Assembly: GCA_958427375.1 (NCBI GenBank)
Contig: CAUABY010000055.1
Span: 1-10,675 of the forward strand
Reading direction: 5' to 3'
DNA length: 10,675 nt
Source: an uncultured Eubacteriales bacterium
GTDB lineage: Bacteria; Bacillota; Clostridia; Oscillospirales; Oscillospiraceae
Shown here one piece after another: positions 5,680 through 10,675 of this stretch. A program made the translations under genes and the position numbers. The notes under the pieces were generated by a model, which saw only the letters and a list, made by a program, of their open reading frames with translations, did not search any database and was not told where the DNA came from. Every line of letters begins with the position of its first letter. Position 1 is the stretch's first letter.

Positions 5680-7176
5680 TCAGCCCTGCCTGAGCTGCTC
5701 GGCAAGCGCTATATACTGCTCGATAAGCACCGCGTATTCCTCGCCTGTGAGCTTGGGCATATAAACCGCAGTCTGTCCGTCGTCATCGAGCTCAAGCACA
5801 CAAAGCTGGTCATTGCAGATGCAGACAAGAAGCTCCTTATCGACCGCGACAGCCGCGTCGGCATCGGCTGCGCTGTAGCAGATTATATCGACATTGGCCG
5901 GCATAAGCTCCACGGGAAGCATCTTTTTGAGCTCTTCACTTAGCTTGGACGGGACGCTGACAGCATCGTCGGGCTGTTCGTCATCTGTGCCGCGTCCGGC
6001 TTCGGCCGCATCATTCGGCACTGTGGGCGGGGTGATTGCCGGGATCTCCTGCGCATGCTCAGCGCCGCAGTCGGTGTCTGTCTCTGCATCGGCAGCTGCG
6101 TCCTCGTCGGCAGCTGCGTCCTCGTCGGCGGCTTCCGCGTCAGTCTCGGTTCCATAGAGCTTGGGCAGAAGCTCGCTCACATCCACTGAGCGCAGGTCTA
6201 TGCGGCGCTCAGCCGGCAGAGTATTTTCACCGATTCCGCTAATCACAGCGGTATTGTCATCCAGTGTCAATAGTTCCTCACCGGATGCGGGGAAATTATC
6301 TCCGCCCGCGGTTTCGCTGCCAGCCTGCGTATCCTCATTTGGCTGCTCAGGCACCGTCTCAGCGGCTGGGTCGCTGCTGGGTTCGGGTGCGGCGGCAGGC
6401 GTGGGCTCTGGTGTAGGCTCATGGGGCGGTTCCGGCGTGGGTTCCGGCGTGGGTTCCGGCGTCGCGGTCGGAGTGGGTGTGGGCGCGGCAGTCGGCGTCG
6501 GGGTCGGTGCGGCAGTCGGTGCGGCGGTCGGTGTCGGTACAGGCGTGGGCGCCGGTGTGGGCGCCACGTACGGCGTATTGACCGGGTACTGCGACAAGTC
6601 TATCGACGGTTCGGGCGCGGAAACACGGGTATTGTTCTGGTCGCCGCGTTCGGGCACATAGCCGACATTTGCGCTGTCGCCGGGGGTATTCGCGGCTCGT
6701 GCGTGAAGTCCCTGCTCCGCCTCAGAAGCGGCAGCGGGCGCGGGAGCTTCTATAGAGTCCTCTGCCGTGCGCTCATCGGAGATAACGCCGGAGCTGATAT
6801 GGCTGGCGCTCGACTGGAACACCGCGTTGTCCTTGCGGCTTCCCTTGACGATTGCGAAGCCGCCGACGGCCGCTATCATCACCGCCACGCACGCGGCGGC
6901 CGCAATATAATTCTTTATGCGCCGCGGCATACGCTTGCTATTTTTGCGTACAATTTCGCTGCGGCGAATTTCTGCCATGATATTATCCGTTAGATTCTCA
7001 GGTGGTTCTTCCAAATCACAGGATATGGTGTCTGACAAGGTGGAAAATGCCTGGTACATCATTGCGCACTCAGGGCATGTCTCAAGATGCTTGGCAAGCT
7101 CAGCGCGCTCGTCGCGGTTGATGTCCTCGTCGAGCATACGGCTTATAAGCTCCTGATAGTATTCACATCCATTCAT
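5680..7176 (-). CDS. Zinc-finger anti-sigma factor with long Pro/Thr-rich outer region
   Basis: This 498-residue protein is the likely partner of the ECF sigma factor encoded just before it. Residues 1-50 carry the anti-sigma zinc-finger motif HLETCPEC (H30, C34, C37). Residues about 88-110 form one membrane helix after a basic stretch (RMPRRIK). Outside the cell follow a low-complexity region, a PT/PTP/EPTP repeat at about 201-260, an acidic DEDAAA repeat (351-366) and a compact C-terminal part (about 408-498) that may be a small folded domain I do not recognise. Known relatives hold the sigma factor at the membrane until a signal triggers proteolysis. The start overlaps the sigma stop as ATGA, with a perfect 11-base anti-SD match AGGAGGTGATC (plus 7181-7191) upstream. 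The Pro/Thr repeat could span the cell wall. It is the last gene of the apparent operon; I see no clear terminator after it. Confidence 0.85.
   Translation of the reverse strand: MNGCEYYQELISRMLDEDINRDERAELAKHLETCPECAMMYQAFSTLSDTISCDLEEPPENLTDNIMAEIRRSEIVRKNSKRMPRRIKNYIAAAACVAVMIAAVGGFAIVKGSRKDNAVFQSSASHISSGVISDERTAEDSIEAPAPAAASEAEQGLHARAANTPGDSANVGYVPERGDQNNTRVSAPEPSIDLSQYPVNTPYVAPTPAPTPVPTPTAAPTAAPTPTPTAAPTPTPTATPEPTPEPTPEPPHEPTPEPTPAAAPEPSSDPAAETVPEQPNEDTQAGSETAGGDNFPASGEELLTLDDNTAVISGIGENTLPAERRIDLRSVDVSELLPKLYGTETDAEAADEDAAADEDAAADAETDTDCGAEHAQEIPAITPPTVPNDAAEAGRGTDDEQPDDAVSVPSKLSEELKKMLPVELMPANVDIICYSAADADAAVAVDKELLVCICNDQLCVLELDDDGQTAVYMPKLTGEEYAVLIEQYIALAEQLRQG
6091..6126. repeat. Two tandem 18-bp units in the anti-sigma gene
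   Basis: GGCAGCTGCGTCCTCGTC occurs twice in perfect tandem (6091-6108 and 6109-6126), with a degenerate third copy beginning after it. It encodes the acidic DEDAAA repeat. The perfect identity suggests recent slippage or duplication. Confidence 0.85.
6391..6567. repeat. Low-complexity Pro/Thr-coding repeat in the anti-sigma gene
   Basis: This tract encodes the PTP/EPTP linker. It includes three successive 12-bp units, GGTTCCGGCGTG twice and GGTTCCGGCGTC (6428-6463), followed by more degenerate GGYGTSGG-like units. Length may vary between strains by slippage. Confidence 0.85.
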
Positions 7177-7793
7177 GACAGATCACCTCCTCTCAATTTG
7201 CTTGACGAAATGAAATCGGGAATGTTCCCATCTTCTAAAAGAAAAGCTGATAATTTTTTTCGCGCGCGGAAAATTCGTGACTTGACGGTACCGGCCTCCA
7301 CGTTGAGAACCTCCGCTATCTCGTCATAACTCAGCCCCTGTATCTCGCGCAGGAGCAGAATCTGCCGCTGTCCGGGCGGCAGTGAAGCAAGACCCCGCCG
7401 CACGGCCTCCCGCGTGAGCCGCTTATCCATCAGCCGTTCGGGCGACTGCGTATCGTCGGCTATATCAAGCTCCACATCATCGCCGTTGTCATTCTCCATG
7501 GAAAGCGACACTGTCTGTTTTCGCTTTCGGCTGCGGATGAAATCAAGGCAGACGTTTGACACTATGCGGTACAGCCACACTGAAAATTTGCTGTCGCCCC
7601 GGAAAGAGTCGAGCGAATTATACGCCTTTATAAACGCCTCCTGCGACATGTCCGCCGCGTCCTCGCTGTTGCCGACCATGCGCAGTGCCAGATTATATAC
7701 ATTTTTTTCATACTCTTTTACGAGCATCTCAAAAGCGTTCACATCGCCGTTAAGAACAGCGCGCACAACGGCGTTTTCCTGTTCGCGGGTCAT
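7173..7793 (-). CDS. ECF-type RNA polymerase sigma factor (sigma-70 family)
   Basis: The 206-residue protein has the two-domain ECF layout. Sigma region 2 spans about residues 22-92 and includes SEDAADMSQEAFIKAYNSL (43-61), FRGDSKFSVWLYRIVSN (64-80) and the basic end RSRKRK. An acidic linker follows. Region 4 spans about 130-183 with LPPGQRQILLLREIQGLSYDEIA and the helix-turn-helix AEVLNVEAGTVKSRIFRARKKL. It should direct polymerase to a stress or envelope regulon when released from its anti-sigma partner, encoded immediately after with an ATGA overlap. The start ATG has GGGGG upstream. The dihydrouridine synthase gene ends 25 bases before it, so it is probably co-transcribed with the housekeeping genes upstream; I found no clear ECF-type promoter of its own in the gap. 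Target promoters cannot be inferred. Confidence 0.93.
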   Translation of the reverse strand: MTREQENAVVRAVLNGDVNAFEMLVKEYEKNVYNLALRMVGNSEDAADMSQEAFIKAYNSLDSFRGDSKFSVWLYRIVSNVCLDFIRSRKRKQTVSLSMENDNGDDVELDIADDTQSPERLMDKRLTREAVRRGLASLPPGQRQILLLREIQGLSYDEIAEVLNVEAGTVKSRIFRARKKLSAFLLEDGNIPDFISSSKLRGGDLS

Positions 7794-7818
7794 CCGATAA
7801 CCCCCTTTGCTGAAGCAT

Positions 7819-8790
7819 TCACTTCAAATCTCTCTTTATATTTTTCACAATCCCGCGTATGTCATCCAAAGTCTCAACATGCACGAGCTGATTTCTATAG
7901 TAGGCAGCGAACGGCACGCCATGCAGATACCACGGCAGCTGATGCCGCGCCTCAAGGCAGGCGGCGCGCTCTCCCGCACGCTCCGCCAGAAGCTCCACCT
8001 GACGCAGTCCCGTGTCCATGCGCTCGGCAAGCGGCGGGAGCTCAGGCTCATCCTTACCCGCTATTGCGGCGTTGGCCTGCGCAAAAAGCCACGGATTGCC
8101 AAAGCTGCCGCGCCCGACCATGCACAAATCACAGCCGGTGTAGCGCAGAATATGCGCCGCGTCCGCCCCGGTGAAAATGTCACCGTTTGCGGTCACGGGG
8201 ATGCGAACGGCCTTTTTCACCTCGCGTATTATGTCCCAGTCGGCGCGACCTGAGTACATCTGCACCCGCGTGCGCCCGTGTACGGCAATCGCCGCCGCGC
8301 CCGCCTGCTCGCAGACCTTTGCAAACTCAACCGCGTTCACGCTGCCGCCGTCCCAGCCCTTGCGGAATTTCACCGTAACGGGTCTGTCGACAGCACGGCA
8401 TACGCTCTCTATAATGCGCCCGGCAAGCTCCGCATCACGCATCAGCGCCGAGCCGTCACCGGATTTTACAACCTTGCCCACCGGGCAGCCCATGTTGATG
8501 TCCACAATGTCCGCGCCGGAAAGCTCCAGCGCCATCGGCGCGGCCTCCGCCATGACCTCCGGCTCGTGGCCGAAAAGCTGCACAGCGCAGGGGTGCTCAT
8601 TCTCTGGTATGTACAGAAGCGATTTGGTTTTCTCGTCCTTATATACCAGCGCCTTTGCACTGACCATCTCAGTCGTCGTCAGCGCAGCGCCCTGCTCCCG
8701 GCATATTCTGCGAAAGGCAAAGTCTGTCACGCCCGCCATCGGTGCGAGCACCACGCGGCCGCCAAGCTCAATATCGCCTATTTTCACCAT
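7819..8790 (-). CDS. dusB: tRNA-dihydrouridine synthase (Dus family, DusB-like)
   Basis: Dus enzymes are flavin-dependent and reduce specific uridines in the tRNA D-loop, using NADPH. The 323-residue product has the full family length and motifs: LAPMAGVTD (15-23), VQLFG (70-74), DINMGCPVGKVVKSGDGSALM (97-117) with catalytic Cys102, KFRKGWD (141-147), AVHGRTR (169-175), ANGDIF (201-206) and the FMN phosphate site GRGSFGNPW (226-234). The C-terminal helical domain includes EARHQLPWYLHG (280-291). The start ATG overlaps the end of the exonuclease gene by 7 bases, so translation is probably coupled; the ribosome site is weak (GGGG 11 bases before the ATG), which fits coupling. The overall sequence resembles DusB more than DusA or DusC; which uridine it modifies is uncertain. 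Confidence 0.94.
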   Translation of the reverse strand: MVKIGDIELGGRVVLAPMAGVTDFAFRRICREQGAALTTTEMVSAKALVYKDEKTKSLLYIPENEHPCAVQLFGHEPEVMAEAAPMALELSGADIVDINMGCPVGKVVKSGDGSALMRDAELAGRIIESVCRAVDRPVTVKFRKGWDGGSVNAVEFAKVCEQAGAAAIAVHGRTRVQMYSGRADWDIIREVKKAVRIPVTANGDIFTGADAAHILRYTGCDLCMVGRGSFGNPWLFAQANAAIAGKDEPELPPLAERMDTGLRQVELLAERAGERAACLEARHQLPWYLHGVPFAAYYRNQLVHVETLDDIRGIVKNIKRDLK

Positions 8791-9539
8791 GTCACATCAA
8801 GCCCCACCGGGCAGTGGTCGGAGCCCATCACCTCTGGGAAAATGTAAGCATCCCTGATGTTTTCGCGCAGGCGGTCAGACACGACAAAGTAGTCGATGCG
8901 CCAGCCGACGTTGCGCTCGCGCGCGGCGGCGCGGTAGCTCCACCATGAGTACGCGTCGCGTCGGTCGGGGTAGAGATAGCGGAAGCTGTCGGTAAATCCG
9001 GCGTCGAGCAGCTCGGTAAATTTGCCGCGCTCCTCATATGAGAAGCCGGGGTTGCCGATGTTGGTCTTGGGGTTTTTGAGGTCTATCTCCTCATGCGCGA
9101 CGTTCATATCACCACAGACGATGACGGGCTTTTTCTTGTCCAGCTCCATTAGGTAGGCGCGGAAATCGTCCTCCCAGCTCATTCGGTAGTCGATGCGGCG
9201 CAGGCCGTCCTGCGCGTTCGGGGTATAGACGCACACAAGGTAGAATTTGTCATATTCGAGTGTTATCACGCGCCCCTCGGTGTCATGCTCAGGCAGGCCG
9301 AGGTTGTAGCTGACGGACAGCGGCGTGTGCTTTGTGAAAATGGCTGTGCCGGAATAGCCCTTGCGCTCGGCATAGCACCAATAGCTCTCGTAGCCGGGCA
9401 GGTCGAGCTGAACCTGTCCTTCTTGCAGCTTTGTCTCCTGCAGGCAGACAAAGTCCGCGTCGAACGACCAGAATATATCTTCAAAACCTTTCTTTATGAC
9501 GGCGCGAAGGCCGTTGACGTTCCATGAAATATATCTCAT
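8784..9539 (-). CDS. Exodeoxyribonuclease III / AP endonuclease (ExoA type)
   Basis: This Mg2+-dependent endonuclease/exonuclease cuts DNA at abasic sites in base excision repair. All catalytic motifs of the family are present in the 251-residue product: WNVNG with Asn7, LQETK with Glu35, YTPNAQ with Tyr105, GDMNV with Asp144 and Asn146, WRIDY with Asp216, and GSDHCP with Asp241 and His242. Length and order match ExoA/Xth enzymes of Gram-positive bacteria. The gene starts inside the end of trmB as an ATGA overlap, preceded by GAGG 7 bases upstream, and overlaps the dus gene at its end by 7 bases. It is thus the second gene of the apparent operon. The symbol could be exoA or xth; I leave it open. 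Confidence 0.95.
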   Translation of the reverse strand: MRYISWNVNGLRAVIKKGFEDIFWSFDADFVCLQETKLQEGQVQLDLPGYESYWCYAERKGYSGTAIFTKHTPLSVSYNLGLPEHDTEGRVITLEYDKFYLVCVYTPNAQDGLRRIDYRMSWEDDFRAYLMELDKKKPVIVCGDMNVAHEEIDLKNPKTNIGNPGFSYEERGKFTELLDAGFTDSFRYLYPDRRDAYSWWSYRAAARERNVGWRIDYFVVSDRLRENIRDAYIFPEVMGSDHCPVGLDVTW

Positions 9540-10288
9540 TTTTCATCCTCAGCGAAATTTTTTTCATTTTGGCTCTCTTCAAAGCCGCGCGCATCACACA
9601 GTGAGGCGTTGCGGAGGCGCGGCGGCACTCCCGCCCTGCCGTCGCGCGTGGTGTCAAGCTTAGTCGCGACGAGGCGGTTTATCTTCATGCCCTCGGCGTA
9701 GAATTTGGCCTCATAGTCGGTCATCACGCCGACGGGTCCGTTTTCATGCAGGTCGTGCGTCAGCTCGCTCAGCGCCCAGCCCTCCTCGGTAAAGCGCTCC
9801 ACAGACCAGTCAAACAGCGGTGTATTGTCGGTTTTGAAATGGATTTCGCCGCCAACGGGCAGAATGTCGGCATAGATGCGCAGAAAGCCCGGCGCGGTCA
9901 GGCGCAGCTTTGCGTCGCGGCTTTTCGGCCATGGGTCGCAGAAGTTTATGTAAAGTCTGTCAACCTCGCCTGGGGCGAACATGTCGCGCAGGGCGGCCGC
10001 GTCCCCGTCAATGAAGCGGACGTTGGGAAGCTCCCGGTCGCGGATGCGCTCCATAGCGACTATCATCGCGTCCGGCACCTTTTCAAGCGCGATCAGCAGC
10101 GCTGAGGACATAGCCGCCGCGGTGTCAGCGGTAAAGCGGCCCTTACCACAGCCGAGTTCGAGTAAGAGCGCGTCATAGCCCGGAAAGGCACTGCGCCATT
10201 GGCCGCGCTGTGCGTTGTTGTCTTGTATCAGAAGATCTGCGCACTTCTCCATACGCGGCACTAAGTTATGTCTTTTTCTCATTCTCAT
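9536..10288 (-). CDS. trmB: tRNA (guanine-N7)-methyltransferase TrmB
   Basis: TrmB uses S-adenosylmethionine to methylate N7 of G46 in the tRNA variable loop. The 250-residue product shows the SAM site ELGCGKGRF (44-52), ALEKVPDAM (67-75), NVRFIDGDA (89-97), the family signature INFCDPWPKSR (114-124), HFKTDN (150-155) and TDYEAKF (190-196). I chose the ATG at 10288 because GGGAG lies 10 bases upstream and the protein then starts with the typical basic MRMRKR; an ATG 16 codons earlier has no good ribosome site. After INRLVATK (near 203-210) there is a 40-residue polar tail beyond the usual end of the family. The gene is the first of the apparent operon and ends in an ATGA overlap with the exonuclease gene. 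Confidence 0.94.
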   Translation of the reverse strand: MRMRKRHNLVPRMEKCADLLIQDNNAQRGQWRSAFPGYDALLLELGCGKGRFTADTAAAMSSALLIALEKVPDAMIVAMERIRDRELPNVRFIDGDAAALRDMFAPGEVDRLYINFCDPWPKSRDAKLRLTAPGFLRIYADILPVGGEIHFKTDNTPLFDWSVERFTEEGWALSELTHDLHENGPVGVMTDYEAKFYAEGMKINRLVATKLDTTRDGRAGVPPRLRNASLCDARGFEESQNEKNFAEDEK

Positions 10289-10326
10289 TTTGGCGTTTCT
10301 CCCGCTGGGTAATTTCTCAATAAGAT

Positions 10327-10355
10327 ATAATACCACAGGCGGGGCAAAACATCAA
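10327..10355 (-). promoter_or_regulatory. Promoter of the trmB operon
   Basis: On the minus strand TTGATG (10350-10355) and TATTAT (10327-10332) are separated by 17 bases, about 35 bases before the chosen trmB start. It is divergent from the tRNA-Pro promoter, with only 12 bases between the two -35 boxes. Confidence 0.72.
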
Positions 10356-10367
10356 TCAAGAAATAGC

Positions 10368-10396
10368 TTGCGTTGATTAATTTTTTGTTGTATAAT
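10368..10396 (+). promoter_or_regulatory. Promoter of tRNA-Pro
   Basis: A perfect -10 box TATAAT (10391-10396) lies 17 bases after TTGCGT (10368-10373). The predicted start near 10403 leaves a leader of about 50 bases before the mature tRNA. Confidence 0.7.
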
Positions 10397-10408
10397 GTTA
10401 TGGTAGTT

Positions 10409-10441
10409 CAGTGGGGCGGGAATGCTACCCGCTTTTGACTG
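10409..10441 (+). other. Hairpin in the tRNA-Pro leader
   Basis: GCGGG (10416-10420) pairs with CCCGC (10428-10432) around a 7-base loop and is followed by TTTT. The stem can extend through G-U pairs and an outer CAGT/ACTG (10409-10412 with 10438-10441). It lies between the promoter and the tRNA, so it would be in the primary transcript. Confidence 0.55.
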
Positions 10442-10455
10442 CACAAACAGAATAA

Positions 10456-10531
10456 CCGGGTGTAGCGCAGTTGGTAGCGCGCTTGCTTTGGGAGCAAGAT
10501 GCCGGGGGTTCAAATCCCTCCACTCGGACCA
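10456..10531 (+). tRNA. tRNA-Pro (anticodon UGG)
   Basis: A complete 76-base cloverleaf with encoded CCA. The acceptor CCGGGTG pairs with CACTCGG (one G-U), the D stem is GCGC/GCGC around AGTTGGTA, and the anticodon stem CTTGC/GCAAG holds the loop TTTGGGA with anticodon TGG at 10489-10491. The T arm is GGGGG-TTCAAAT-CCCTC and the discriminator base is A. It has its own promoter and a strong terminator. Confidence 0.96.
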
Positions 10532-10532
10532 C

Positions 10533-10579
10533 AAAGGTGCGTAACCATTTGTATCAACGGTTACGCACCTTTATTTTTT
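10533..10579 (+). terminator. Intrinsic terminator of tRNA-Pro
   Basis: A perfect 14-bp stem, AAAGGTGCGTAACC (10533-10546) with GGTTACGCACCTTT (10559-10572), has a 12-base loop and is followed by A and six T. It starts directly after the tRNA CCA end. Confidence 0.93.
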
Positions 10580-10583
10580 GGTA

Positions 10584-10629
10584 CTAAACTAAAAGTTTAT
10601 GGGATATTTACGGTCCTAAGCTAAAAGTT
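10584..10629. repeat. Imperfect 14-bp direct repeat downstream of tRNA-Pro
   Basis: CTAAACTAAAAGTT (10584-10597) and CTAAGCTAAAAGTT (10616-10629) differ at one base and are 32 bases apart. The second copy overlaps the left arm of the hairpin that follows. Role unknown. Confidence 0.6.
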
Positions 10630-10675
10630 GGGGTAGGTGGACGAACGTCCATCAACACCCAACTTTTAATTTTAT
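10623..10675. other. Long hairpin at the window edge
   Basis: AAAAGTTGGG (10623-10632) pairs with CCCAACTTTT (10658-10667), and an inner TGGAC/GTCCA stem (10638-10642 with 10647-10651) caps it. It is followed by AATTTTAT. It could be a bidirectional terminator for a gene outside the window or the structured end of a mobile element; no coding sequence is visible with it. Confidence 0.5.

Noticed and set aside
6391..6567. Possible CRISPR-like or satellite array
   Set aside because: The units are short, coding, in frame and without spacers; it is a low-complexity protein repeat.
6161..6993. Plus-strand Gly/Val-rich and Arg/Gly-rich open frames opposite the anti-sigma gene
   Set aside because: They are reverse-strand images of the Pro/Thr repeat; such repeats suppress stop codons in other frames. 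The minus-strand frame has clear domains and a strong ribosome site.
10289..10336. Upstream ATG start for trmB
   Set aside because: It lacks a ribosome site and lies almost on top of the predicted promoter, so the transcript would hardly include it.
10352..10534. Minus-strand open frame across tRNA-Pro (protein with WRDLNPRHLAPKAS)
   Set aside because: It is antisense to the tRNA and gives the kind of false peptide that turns up in databases as a tRNA artefact; it has no ribosome site.

Overview
The window looks like chromosomal DNA from a low- to mid-GC Gram-positive anaerobe of the Clostridia, most likely near the Oscillospiraceae. This rests on strong AGGAGG-type ribosome sites, sigma-A-like promoters, U-tract hairpin terminators, a Rex redox repressor, a single-membrane-style ECF sigma/anti-sigma pair and tRNA genes with encoded CCA. 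The genus cannot be fixed from the sequence alone. I see no phage, CRISPR, rRNA or transposase gene. Most genes are ordinary housekeeping genes.

Left part (1-2915, plus strand). Three genes run in the same direction: the end of a phosphodiester glycosidase (NAGPA-domain) protein, a single-pass membrane protein of unknown function, and a family 2 glycosyltransferase fused to a GtrA-like membrane domain. Together they suggest a cell-surface glycan module. A strong hairpin terminator closes the unit.

Middle part (2929-5600, minus strand). tRNA-Ser(GCU) has its own near-consensus promoter and terminator. Next come mnmE (tRNA wobble-uridine modification GTPase) and rex (NADH-responsive repressor, TTG start). 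Between mnmE and rex lies about 265 bp of non-coding DNA rich in inverted repeats. It happens to leave an open frame in front of mnmE and may be a dispersed repeat.

Right part (5680-10355, minus strand). Five tightly packed genes form one apparent operon: trmB, an exodeoxyribonuclease III gene, a dus-type dihydrouridine synthase gene, an ECF sigma factor gene and its zinc-finger anti-sigma gene. The first three junctions and the sigma/anti-sigma junction are overlaps or near-overlaps, and a promoter lies ahead of trmB. The anti-sigma protein carries a long Pro/Thr- and acid-rich outer region, which makes it the most unusual protein here.

Right edge (10368-10675, plus strand). tRNA-Pro(UGG) has its own promoter, a structured leader and a perfect hairpin terminator. 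After it come an imperfect direct repeat and another long hairpin running to the window edge, possibly the start of another element.

Three tRNA-modification genes (mnmE, trmB, dus) and two tRNA genes in 10.7 kb give the window a translation-maintenance theme. I do not see strong evidence for a wholly new system. The best leads are the surface-glycan module, the anti-sigma ectodomain and the structured intergenic DNA.
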